Assembly: GCF_026625725.1 (NCBI RefSeq)
Contig: NZ_CP113060.1
Span: forward strand, 4,160,001 to 4,224,000
Direction: 5' to 3'
Source: Pseudomonas sp. SL4(2022)
GTDB taxonomy: Bacteria; Pseudomonadota; Gammaproteobacteria; Pseudomonadales; Pseudomonadaceae
Length of the DNA stretch: 64,000 bases
The position numbers and the translations under genes were made by a program. Positions 34,850-42,261 of this stretch are shown one piece after another (position 1 is the stretch's first letter; the number at the start of each line of letters is the position of its first letter). Under the pieces are notes generated by a model. That model ran no database searches. It was not told the DNA's origin and worked only from the letters and a program-made list of their open reading frames with translations.

Positions 34850-36610
34850 ATGATTGCCACCGAGCAGTTCAGCGCGCTGGACAACATCCTCGCCAACAGC
34901 GATCTGCATAGCCTTTTTCAGCCGATCTTCTCGCTCTCCGAGCGCCGCATCCTCGGCTATGAAGCCCTTAGCCGCGGCCCCTCCAACAGCGCACTGCATT
35001 CGCCCATCAATCTCTTTGCAGTAGCCCGTAGTGCAGGCCGACTGAGCGAACTAGAACTTTTGTGCCGTAAAAACGCCTGCCAGCGCTTCAGCCATTTGAA
35101 GCTTGAGGGCAAGTTGTTTCTCAACGTCTCCCCCGACTCACTGATGCAGCCCAAACATCAACCGGGACGCACCCTGCAGCTGCTGCAGACACTGGGCATC
35201 CCACCGAGCCAGGTGGTAATCGAACTGACCGAGCAATCTCCCACCGACGATTTCGCCCTGCTCGACACCGCCCTGCATCACTACCGCGCCATGGGCTTCT
35301 CCATTGCCCTCGATGACCTCGGTGCTGGTTACTCGAGCCTGCGCCTGTGGTCAGAGCTGCGCCCGGATTACGTGAAGATCGACCGCCACTTTATCGATGG
35401 CATCCATCAGGATGCAGTCAAACGCGAATTCGTCGGCTCCATCCTGAAGATGGCCAAAGCTTCTCGTGCCCAGGTGATCGCCGAAGGCATTGAGCTGCCC
35501 GAAGAACTCAGCGTACTGGCAGAGATGGGTGTCGACCTGCTGCAGGGCTACTTGCTCTGCCGCCCCCAGGAAATACCGCCACGCGACGCGTTAAACCTGC
35601 TGCCTAATACCACCACCAGTAGCCCGCTTAACGAGGAGACCAGCGACCTACGCGGCCTGCTCAACCCGCAGCGCGCAGTGGCCGCCGGAACGCCAACTAC
35701 GGAAGTACTGGAAATGTTTCGCGCTCAGGCCAACCTCAATTCGTTGGCAGTGCTCAACGAGGCGCAACACCCCGTCGGAATCGTGCATCGTCACTCCCTG
35801 GCCGAAGCTCTGCTCAAGCCTTTTGCCAATGAACTGTTCGCCCGCAAACCGATCAGTCGCCTCATGAGTGACGACTACCTGGCAGTGGAGTCCAGCCAAT
35901 CACTGCAACAGGTGAGCCGCCTGCTCACCAGCCGTGCCCGCCAGCGTATCGAGGAAGACTTCATCATCACCGAAGACGGCTGCTATCTCGGACTGGGACG
36001 GGTGATCGACGTACTCAAGCTGATTACTGAGCTGAAAATCCAGCAGGCCCGCTACGCCAACCCGCTGACCCTGCTACCGGGCAATGTGCCGATCCAGCAG
36101 TGCCTGACCCGCTTGCTGCAGCAGGGCCGCGAGGCCGTGGTGTGCTATGTCGATGTCGACAATTTCAAACCGTTCAATGACATCTACGGCTACGCCAAAG
36201 GTGACGAAGTGCTTTTGAGCCTGGCGCAATGCCTGAATGACCGGGTTGACCCGAGCCGTGACTTTGTCGGGCATATCGGCGGCGATGACTTTCTCCTGGC
36301 ACTCGGCTCGCCGGACTGGCGCGCACGACTCAATCGCCTGCTGGAAGACTTCCAGAGCCAATGCCGAAGGTTCTACCGGGAAGAAGACCTGCACGCTGGC
36401 TGTTTTGTCGCCCACGACCGCAGCGGCAAGCGCCAGGAATACGCCCTGCTCTCTTTGTCACTGGGTGTGGTGCATGTACATCCCGAACAATGTGCGCAAC
36501 TGGATGCCAGCCAACTCGCCGCCATGGCCTCAGAGGCCAAGCGGCATGCCAAGGCAGTGCCCGGTTACAGCCTACATATCATCGACACTGCCAGCGATAC
36601 CGCGGCCTAA
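34850..36610 (+). CDS. EAL-CBS-GGDEF cyclic-di-GMP protein
   Basis: 586 residues from the ATG at 34850. EAL domain first (~10-245): YEALSRG, LNVSPDS, ELTEQ, DDLGAGYSSL, KIDRHF, AEGIELP and QGYLL, so phosphodiesterase residues look complete. A CBS pair follows (~275-400), then a GGDEF domain with NDIYGYAKGD and HIGGDDFLLAL; the signature is GGDDF, so cyclase activity is uncertain. No membrane segment is seen, so it is probably cytoplasmic, with CBS sensing a nucleotide. The order EAL before GGDEF is the reverse of most hybrid proteins and matches PA3258 of P. aeruginosa. Confidence 0.93.
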   Translation: MIATEQFSALDNILANSDLHSLFQPIFSLSERRILGYEALSRGPSNSALHSPINLFAVARSAGRLSELELLCRKNACQRFSHLKLEGKLFLNVSPDSLMQPKHQPGRTLQLLQTLGIPPSQVVIELTEQSPTDDFALLDTALHHYRAMGFSIALDDLGAGYSSLRLWSELRPDYVKIDRHFIDGIHQDAVKREFVGSILKMAKASRAQVIAEGIELPEELSVLAEMGVDLLQGYLLCRPQEIPPRDALNLLPNTTTSSPLNEETSDLRGLLNPQRAVAAGTPTTEVLEMFRAQANLNSLAVLNEAQHPVGIVHRHSLAEALLKPFANELFARKPISRLMSDDYLAVESSQSLQQVSRLLTSRARQRIEEDFIITEDGCYLGLGRVIDVLKLITELKIQQARYANPLTLLPGNVPIQQCLTRLLQQGREAVVCYVDVDNFKPFNDIYGYAKGDEVLLSLAQCLNDRVDPSRDFVGHIGGDDFLLALGSPDWRARLNRLLEDFQSQCRRFYREEDLHAGCFVAHDRSGKRQEYALLSLSLGVVHVHPEQCAQLDASQLAAMASEAKRHAKAVPGYSLHIIDTASDTAA

Positions 36611-36625
36611 GTCGGCCTCTCCAAA

Positions 36626-37093
36626 CTAGACCTGAGCGGCAGCGGACAGCGCCGCAAAGTGCTCAGCCCGCGCCAGATCAACCGGTATGCCCGGGGCGCC
36701 GGCGCGGTACAGTTCAGCCAGGCGATATGCGGCAGCAGGATGCCCGGCTTGCGCAGCCTGGGCCCACCAAACGATGGCTTGCTGTGCATCTGGAGCATGC
36801 TGGGTATCGCCAGTCAGGCTCAGTACGCCAAGCTGGTAAGCTGCCTTGGCATCACCGGACTTGGCAGCCAGAGCCAGCAGACGCCGCCCCTCATCACGCG
36901 CAGCCACTCCCAGACCGCGAAGCAGCAAGATATGCCCATAAAAGCTTTGTGCCGGGCAATATCCAAGATTGGCCATACGAGCAAACTGCCCTTCCATCCA
37001 ACGCCAGGCTCTCGGCTGCTTGACCACCCAGGACCAGTGGAACAGTCGACGGGCCAGCGCATAGCCCAGACGAGCCCGCAACGTCATCAGCAT
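36626..37093 (-). CDS. Sel1-like repeat protein
   Basis: 155 residues. Two to three Sel1 repeats are visible (GDAKAAYQLGVLSLTGD, GHPAAAYRLAELYRAGAPGI). Such repeats mediate protein contacts. The first ~35 residues are basic with a hydrophobic patch but no clear signal. It is the last of three overlapping genes (37775-36626); its ATG touches the stop of the preceding gene. Confidence 0.82.
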   Translation of the reverse strand: MLMTLRARLGYALARRLFHWSWVVKQPRAWRWMEGQFARMANLGYCPAQSFYGHILLLRGLGVAARDEGRRLLALAAKSGDAKAAYQLGVLSLTGDTQHAPDAQQAIVWWAQAAQAGHPAAAYRLAELYRAGAPGIPVDLARAEHFAALSAAAQV

Positions 37094-37458
37094 CAGGCCT
37101 CTTCCGGGTAGCTGAACTCGAATACCCGTGCCACTTCAGCTGCATGCCAGGAAGCTGCAGCAATCCCATCGGACGCACCACTGAAACGCCCCAAGCGGTT
37201 GACGCATTCGAAGAAGCCAGTGCGTGGCAGACGGCTTGCCCCCTGACTGATCACCAGAGCACTGCGCAGAGGACGCTCAGCACGCGCATCCAGCGCGGCC
37301 AGGTGCTCAAGAGCGGCAGCCAAGGTTTGCATGGCCGGACTGGGCAAGGCCAACCGCTCGATCAGCGCACGATAGGTCAGCAGGTGGCGCTGCCGCTGTG
37401 CATCCTCAAGTTCGCCCAACAAAGCCTGCCAGTGCTGCCGACTGATATGCACGCTCAA
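37093..37458 (-). CDS. Conserved hypothetical protein in an XRE-Sel1 operon
   Basis: 121 residues, no family recognised. It is mostly helical, with an Arg-rich ALERLALP-type middle and a C-terminal EVARVFEFSYPEEA. It overlaps the XRE gene by 4 nt (ATGA) and the Sel1 gene by 1 nt, so the three are translationally coupled and probably work together. Confidence 0.8.
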   Translation of the reverse strand: MSVHISRQHWQALLGELEDAQRQRHLLTYRALIERLALPSPAMQTLAAALEHLAALDARAERPLRSALVISQGASRLPRTGFFECVNRLGRFSGASDGIAAASWHAAEVARVFEFSYPEEA

Positions 37459-37775
37459 GGCTGCGACTCCCAGCCCGCAACGCCCAAGTGCCAGGCCAGT
37501 GCACGCTGAATCGCTGCATCCGGTTGGCGTTCACCACTCTCGATCATGGCCATGTAATGCGGACTGATACCAACATGGCGCGCCAGTTGCTCCGCCGTCA
37601 GGCCTTTGGCCTCACGTAGACGGGTCAGCTGGCTGAGTGCAGGGATATCGCTCTGCGCACTGACAACAGCGGTATCGGGGGCACGTCCGGCCGCCTGTAA
37701 CAGGGATTGATACTGCGCCCAGGGTAGAACCGCATACTCCGGCTCGCCATCACGCTCGATCACTTGCACATTCAT
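37455..37775 (-). CDS. XRE-family regulator with antitoxin-like N-terminus
   Basis: 106 residues. Residues 1-30 (ERDGEPEYAVLPWAQYQSLL) resemble the N-terminal strand/helix of antitoxin-type regulators, and 48-105 is a Cro/CI helix-turn-helix (LREAKGLTAEQLARHVGISP then HYMAMIESGERQPD). It heads the three-gene operon and likely represses it. A toxin-antitoxin role is only suggestive. Confidence 0.85.
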   Translation of the reverse strand: MNVQVIERDGEPEYAVLPWAQYQSLLQAAGRAPDTAVVSAQSDIPALSQLTRLREAKGLTAEQLARHVGISPHYMAMIESGERQPDAAIQRALAWHLGVAGWESQP

Positions 37776-37906
37776 CTGTAAATCTCCATGCAGAGCACTT
37801 CCATTACTCTCGCAACTCCAGAACAGGCTGCCATCTTAACAGCCAGCACGGCAAAGGGCGTGATCTATACTGATGTGGGGTAATCAAGACACATACGGGG
37901 GTCGCC

Positions 37907-38629
37907 TTGCGCGTACCAATAACAATTCTTGCTGCGGCTTTCAGTATGACCCTCAGCGCCGAAGAACTTCGCTGGGGTTTTGCCAGCGCCGACGGCATGC
38001 CCTACGTCGACGTAAAAGAGCAGCAACTGCTCGGGGGGGTTATCTACCAACTGGGCCAATTAGCCAGTCAGAAACTGGGTTTTACCGCAGCATTTGTTGA
38101 AACCCCCAACAAGCGTATCGATGAGTACATGCAACGCGGCCGTATCCATGTCATCTGCAATAACAACCCGCAATGGATGGAGCAACCCGAGCGATATCAC
38201 TGGTCTGAAGCACTCTATGATGAAGAAGACGTGCTCTTACTGAACAATCAGCACCCGCCAGTCCTCAGCCTGCATGATCTCTACGGCAAGACCATCGGCA
38301 CGCAGCTGGGCTATATCTACAACGCCGACTTGATGGCTGCATTCGCTGATCAGAAAATCATGCGCCAAGACTTACGTGACCATCACGCGGGCTTCAATCT
38401 ACTGATCAAACAGCGCCTGGACGCAATTATCGACATGCGCCGGCCTCTGCTCTATCAAATGGCCAAACATGCGGATGCTCCGCTGCATCTCAATGCATGG
38501 GCCGTCGAACGCTACAGCATGTATTGCACCTACAGCCCGAAACTCCCCGTCACTGCCGAACAATTGGATAAGGTTCTGAAAGATCTACGCAATCACGGAA
38601 CCATCGAACAGTTACTCAAGTCCACCTGA
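37907..38629 (+). CDS. Periplasmic substrate-binding-like protein (family 3)
   Basis: 240 residues from a TTG at 37907 with GGGGG upstream; no ATG gives a full signal peptide. A short signal (VPITILAAAFSMTLSAEE) is followed by a bacterial extracellular solute-binding family 3 fold: WGFASADGMPY, LGFTAAFVETPNKR and GKTIGTQLGY. No ABC permease or ATPase is adjacent, so it is an orphan binder. Ligand unknown; amino acids or related small molecules are usual. Confidence 0.82.
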   Translation: MRVPITILAAAFSMTLSAEELRWGFASADGMPYVDVKEQQLLGGVIYQLGQLASQKLGFTAAFVETPNKRIDEYMQRGRIHVICNNNPQWMEQPERYHWSEALYDEEDVLLLNNQHPPVLSLHDLYGKTIGTQLGYIYNADLMAAFADQKIMRQDLRDHHAGFNLLIKQRLDAIIDMRRPLLYQMAKHADAPLHLNAWAVERYSMYCTYSPKLPVTAEQLDKVLKDLRNHGTIEQLLKST

Positions 38630-38671
38630 GACATCACCCATCGGATGTAGCGCAGCACTCCCCCTTCTGGC

Positions 38672-39106
38672 TCAGTCAATCTCTTGCTTGCGATCTGCAA
38701 GACCCTCCACCACACCCTGCCCCGCCTGATTCTGGCCGGCACGCCATAACTCAAAATCCGCAAGTTCTTTTTGCCAGGTGCGCATGACCCAGCCCAACAC
38801 AGCGAGGTCATCAACCAGACCGAAGCCCAACAACCAGTCAGGGATGGCGTCAATGGGCGTTACGAAATAAAGCAATCCTGCGATCACTGCCAGCAAGGCC
38901 TGCATATCAATGGCTCGATACTCACCGCGCCACCATGCCAAGCACAGCGCTTGCAGCAATTTGAGCTGAGCAGCCAGAGCTGTGAACCCCTTACCCAGCT
39001 TTTCACGTTTTCGGGCGACTGAAACTAACAGTACCGGTAACCGTCCGCCCTTGAGGAAACGCTTTGCCAAACGTTGGTAACGCACAACGTTTTTCGCTGT
39101 TCTCAT
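38672..39106 (-). CDS. YkvA family membrane protein (DUF1232)
   Basis: 144 residues from the ATG at 39106 with GGGAGAAGG upstream. The DUF1232 core is AGLLYFVTPIDAIPDWLLG followed by FGLVDDLAVLGWV, with one or two membrane segments. Function unknown in general. It is convergent with the binding-protein gene and has no operon partner. Confidence 0.9.
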   Translation of the reverse strand: MRTAKNVVRYQRLAKRFLKGGRLPVLLVSVARKREKLGKGFTALAAQLKLLQALCLAWWRGEYRAIDMQALLAVIAGLLYFVTPIDAIPDWLLGFGLVDDLAVLGWVMRTWQKELADFELWRAGQNQAGQGVVEGLADRKQEID

Positions 39107-39150
39107 CGCCTTCTCCCAGCAATCCCCCATACCCATTGGGATTGCCATGG

Positions 39151-39173
39151 TTATCCACTAAAGCTGTGGATAA
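39151..39173. promoter_or_regulatory. Pair of DnaA-box-like sequences upstream of DUF1232
   Basis: ttatccact (39151-39159, 8 of 9) and tgtggataa (39165-39173, exact on the minus strand) face each other 45 nt upstream of the DUF1232 start. The remaining gap to 39435 holds no gene. Confidence 0.5.
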
Positions 39174-39435
39174 CCTTGTTAACAGATTCTCGATAACCCT
39201 GGCAAACGCCCAGCCCATGCGGCCTCGCAACAGATCGGATATTTTTTGCTCACTCGAAAAATTTCCATATAAATCAATAATTTAAAAAACACAAAGAGTT
39301 TCTAGTCACGAGTTACCCGCAACTGTCGCGGGTCATCCAACAAATGTGCATAACCGTAACACCAACACAACCAAACACGCTTTTTAAGACCGCGTAGTCA
39401 AGCAAAAATGCCGAATAGATAGACCAGAAACGACA

Positions 39436-39457
39436 ACGCCCCGTCGAGACGGGGCGC
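39436..39457 (-). terminator. Terminator-like hairpin after the FKBP gene
   Basis: acgccccgtc / gacggggcgc stem with a very small loop, 19 nt past the stop. The U tract is poor. Confidence 0.65.
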
Positions 39458-39475
39458 TGTGCGAAACAACAAAAA

Positions 39476-40183
39476 TTACTCTTGAGCAGCGGCGTCTTTG
39501 ATCGCAATCAGTTCCAGATCAAAAACCAGCACCGAGTTGGCTGGAATCGCCGGAGTCGGACTCTGCTCGCCATAAGCCAGTTCGCTTGGGATATAGAGTT
39601 TGTACTTCTCACCGACATGCATCAGCTGCAGGCCTTCAACCCAACCAGGGATTACGCCATTAACCGGCAGGTCAATCGGGCTGCCGCGCTCAACCGAGCT
39701 GTCGAATACGCTGCCATCAGTCAGTTTGCCTTCGTAGTGAACAGTCACTACGTCGGTGGCTTTCGGCTGAGCACCATCAGCCTTCTTCACCACTTCGTAT
39801 TGCAGGCCGGAAGCAGTGGTGGTCACGCCTTCACGCTTGGCGTTGTCTTCAAGGAATTTCTTGCCGGCTTTGGCCGACTCTTCGTTCAGCGCAACCATGC
39901 GCTCTTCGGCACGTTTCTGCAGGAAGGCAAAGGCTTCGATCAGCTCTTCGTCTTTCAGGCGCTGTTCTTTCTTGCCAATGGCGTCTTCGATGCCTTGAGC
40001 AACGGCGTTGGAATCCAGGTCATCCATGCCTTCCTGAGCCAGGCTTTTGCCCATGTTCAGACCAATGCCGTAGGAGGCTTTCTGTGCTGGGGTTTCCAGA
40101 GTGATTTCGCTGGTTTGCGAATCACAGCCTGCGAGAACCAGACCTACCAGGGCGACCGCCGCGGCTAAACGATGTTGTTTCAT
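39476..40183 (-). CDS. fklB: FKBP-type peptidyl-prolyl isomerase, lipoprotein (Mip/FklB-like)
   Basis: 235 residues. The lipobox LVLAGCDSQ puts the lipid-anchored Cys at ~20. The N-terminal helical dimer domain contains ASYGIGLNMGKSLAQEGMDD, and the C-terminal FKBP domain has VTVHYEGKLTDGSVFDSS, VIPGWVEGLQLMHVGEKYKL and IPSELAYGEQ. It speeds prolyl isomerisation of exported proteins in the periplasm or envelope. Confidence 0.95.
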   Translation of the reverse strand: MKQHRLAAAVALVGLVLAGCDSQTSEITLETPAQKASYGIGLNMGKSLAQEGMDDLDSNAVAQGIEDAIGKKEQRLKDEELIEAFAFLQKRAEERMVALNEESAKAGKKFLEDNAKREGVTTTASGLQYEVVKKADGAQPKATDVVTVHYEGKLTDGSVFDSSVERGSPIDLPVNGVIPGWVEGLQLMHVGEKYKLYIPSELAYGEQSPTPAIPANSVLVFDLELIAIKDAAAQE

Positions 40184-40372
40184 GCTTGTTCCTTGTTCGG
40201 TGCGCCCTAGGGCAAAGGTGTGAAAGCACGAGCTTAGCAGGCTGTCGCGATCACTGGCTACCGTGTTAGGAGACAGAAAATGCCTATAAGTTCAGATGTT
40301 TAGCTGATTATTCAGAAAGGATTTTGCGAAGTATTGCGATGTGTCACAGAGGGGATGTAGCGAGGTAAAAAA

Positions 40373-40449
40373 TGGCGCAGCGGACGGGACTCGAACCCGC
40401 GACCCCCGGCGTGACAGGCCGGTATTCTAACCGACTGAACTACCGCTGC
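40373..40449 (-). tRNA. tRNA-Asp(GTC)
   Basis: 77-nt cloverleaf with encoded CCA on the minus strand. Acceptor GCAGCGG/CCGCTGC, anticodon GTC within CCTGTCACG, T-loop GTTCGAGTC. It lies 22 nt downstream of tRNA-Val(TAC), in the same transcript. Confidence 0.97.
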
Positions 40450-40471
40450 GCGTAACTTCAAAAAGCGAGTT

Positions 40472-40547
40472 TGGTGGGTGATGACGGGATCGAACCGCCG
40501 ACCCTCTGCTTGTAAGGCAGATGCTCTCCCAGCTGAGCTAATCACCC
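40472..40547 (-). tRNA. tRNA-Val(TAC)
   Basis: 76-nt cloverleaf with encoded CCA on the minus strand. Acceptor GGGTGAT/ATCACCC, anticodon TAC in CCTTACAAG, T-loop GTTCGATCC. Confidence 0.97.
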
Positions 40548-40568
40548 TTCACTCTCGAAGTGGGGCGC

Positions 40569-40597
40569 ATTCTAGAGAGCGATCTTCACCTTGGCAA
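40569..40597 (-). promoter_or_regulatory. Sigma-70 promoter for the tRNA-Val/tRNA-Asp pair
   Basis: On the minus strand TTGCCA (40597-40592), a 17-nt spacer and TAGAAT (40574-40569), followed 21 nt later by tRNA-Val. Confidence 0.85.
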
Positions 40598-40812
40598 GCC
40601 CTGTTTTAAATTTTTTTATTGATGCAGCAAAGGCTTAGCGCAGACTTGGCCTCAGGCATTAGTCAGGGGAATAATGCGCCCCGAATGCAACGCACAGGTT
40701 CGCCAAGCGGTCATAGCGCAACAGCCAGCCTGAAACAGCACCCGCACAGGGTACTGACGACTTGTGATACTTGCCGCTGCCGGCAGGTCTGTTAATGGAG
40801 ACTCACCCCCTT

Positions 40813-41733
40813 ATGTGGTTTCGTAACCTGCTGGTTTATCGCCTCACCCAGGACATCCCGTTTGATGCCGAGGCACTCGAAACGGCTCTCCTGGCCAAAC
40901 CGGCCCGCTCGTGCGCCAGCCAGGAGCTCAGCACCTACGGTTTTATTGCGCCCTTCGGCAAAGGTTCCGATGCGCCACTGGTGCACGCCAGCGGTGATTT
41001 CCTGCTGGTTGCCGCCCGCAAGGAAGAACGCATCCTGCCCGGCAGCGTGGTGCGGGATGCGCTGAAGGACAAGGTCGACGAAATCGAAGCCGAGCAAATG
41101 CGCAAGGTCTACAAGAAGGAGCGCGACCAGCTCAAGGATGAAATCGTGCAGACCTTCCTGCCACGCGCCTTTATCCGCAAGTCCGCCACCTTCGCCGCCA
41201 TCGCCCCCAAACAGGGTCTGATCCTGGTCGACTCGGCCAGCGCCAAGCGCGCTGAAGACTTGCTGTCGACCCTGCGCGAAGCCATCGGCTCGCTGCCGGT
41301 ACGCCCACTGACCGTGAAGATCGCGCCTAGCGCCACCCTCACCGACTGGGTCAAAGTGCAGCAGGCGGCTCCGGATTTCCATGTACTGGACGAATGCGAG
41401 CTGCGCGACACCCATGAAGACGGCGGCGTGGTGCGCTGCAAGCGCCAGGACCTGACCAGCGATGAAATCCAGTTGCACATGAGCGCAGGCAAGCAAGTGA
41501 CACAACTGTCCCTGGCCTGGCAGGACAAGCTGTCCTTCGTCCTTGACGACAAACTGGTGGTCAAACGCCTGCGTTTCGAAGACCTGCTGCAGGATCAGGC
41601 CGAACAGGACGGTGGCGACGACGACCTCGGCCAGCAGGATGCCAGCTTCACCCTGATGATGCTGACCCTGGTGGACTTCCTTCCTGCGCTGTTTGAAGCC
41701 CTGGGTGGCGAAGAGATTCCGCAAGGCATCTAA
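40813..41733 (+). CDS. rdgC: Recombination-associated protein RdgC
   Basis: 306 residues from the ATG at 40813 (MWFRNLLVYRLTQDIPFD), the standard RdgC start; upstream in-frame codons are not needed. The RdgC hallmarks KVYKKERDQLKDEIVQTFLP and RAFIRKSATFAAIAP are present. It forms a ring around DNA and modulates RecA-dependent recombination. The 40598-40812 gap shows no other gene. Confidence 0.97.
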   Translation: MWFRNLLVYRLTQDIPFDAEALETALLAKPARSCASQELSTYGFIAPFGKGSDAPLVHASGDFLLVAARKEERILPGSVVRDALKDKVDEIEAEQMRKVYKKERDQLKDEIVQTFLPRAFIRKSATFAAIAPKQGLILVDSASAKRAEDLLSTLREAIGSLPVRPLTVKIAPSATLTDWVKVQQAAPDFHVLDECELRDTHEDGGVVRCKRQDLTSDEIQLHMSAGKQVTQLSLAWQDKLSFVLDDKLVVKRLRFEDLLQDQAEQDGGDDDLGQQDASFTLMMLTLVDFLPALFEALGGEEIPQGI

Positions 41734-41817
41734 ACACCTCCGTGCAAGCGCAGAGGATTTGACCATTGATCCTCTGTGCTTGCCAGGAACCTGCCAATGT
41801 GCAAAATACTGCACAGC

Positions 41818-41864
41818 GTGAGGACGACCTCACCACTCCACGAGTGACCATTTCGGGACGGCCC
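41818..41864 (+). promoter_or_regulatory. Guanidine-II (mini-ykkC) riboswitch
   Basis: Two hairpins with the class-defining ACGR loops lie just before gdx. P1 is gtgagg-ACGA-cctcac (41818-41833, 6 perfect pairs) and P2 is ggg-ACGG-ccc (41855-41864). P2 ends 10 nt before the start of the atggagg segment (41878 on) that carries the ribosome-binding GGAGG. Known guanidine-II riboswitches have this architecture and control Gdx/SugE exporters. Guanidine should stabilise both hairpins and free the ribosome-binding site. Confidence 0.9.
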
Positions 41865-41889
41865 ATCTGTATTACTGATGGAGGTTTTT

Positions 41890-42204
41890 ATGCCCTGGAT
41901 CATTCTACTGCTGGCTGGCCTGTTCGAAGTAGGTTGGGCCGTAGGCCTGAAATACACCGACGGCTTTACCCGCCCGCTCCCCACTCTGCTCACCGTAACT
42001 GCCATTATCATCAGCCTGGCGCTGCTCGGCCTGGCCATGAAGGAATTGCCGCTGGGCACTGCTTATGCCATCTGGACAGGGGTTGGCGCGGTCGGCACGG
42101 TCATCGCAGGCATCATTCTATTTGGCGAGGCGGTGACACTCATGCGCCTGGCCAGTGTTGCGCTGATTGTTTGCGGTCTGCTCGGCCTGAAACTCAGCCA
42201 CTGA
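41890..42204 (+). CDS. gdx: Guanidinium exporter (small multidrug resistance family)
   Basis: 104 residues from the ATG at 41890, preceded by GGAGG. Four membrane segments, with the key Glu in LLLAGLFEVGWAVGLKYTDG (~13) and TAYAIWTGVGAVGTVIAG. Gdx (formerly SugE) works as an antiparallel dimer that exchanges guanidinium for protons. The guanidine-II riboswitch directly upstream strongly supports this over quaternary-amine export. Confidence 0.95.
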   Translation: MPWIILLLAGLFEVGWAVGLKYTDGFTRPLPTLLTVTAIIISLALLGLAMKELPLGTAYAIWTGVGAVGTVIAGIILFGEAVTLMRLASVALIVCGLLGLKLSH

Positions 42205-42220
42205 GTAAGTGAAACCGCAT

Positions 42221-42249
42221 AAAAAAGCCCGCCGATTGGCGGGCTTTTT
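42221..42249. terminator. Bidirectional terminator between gdx and the MFS/acyltransferase gene
   Basis: aaaaaagcccgcc / ggcgggctttttc stem between two convergent genes. Confidence 0.92.
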
Positions 42250-42261
42250 CTATTTGGCAGA

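Noticed and set aside
39151..39173. Replication origin
   Set aside because: Only two DnaA-like boxes and no dnaA/dnaN or gidA/parAB genes nearby.
40312..40545. 78-codon minus-strand ORF
   Set aside because: It runs straight through tRNA-Asp and tRNA-Val; its protein is translated tRNA sequence.
40792..41814. 340-codon minus-strand ORF
   Set aside because: Antisense to rdgC and across the riboswitch; no family features.
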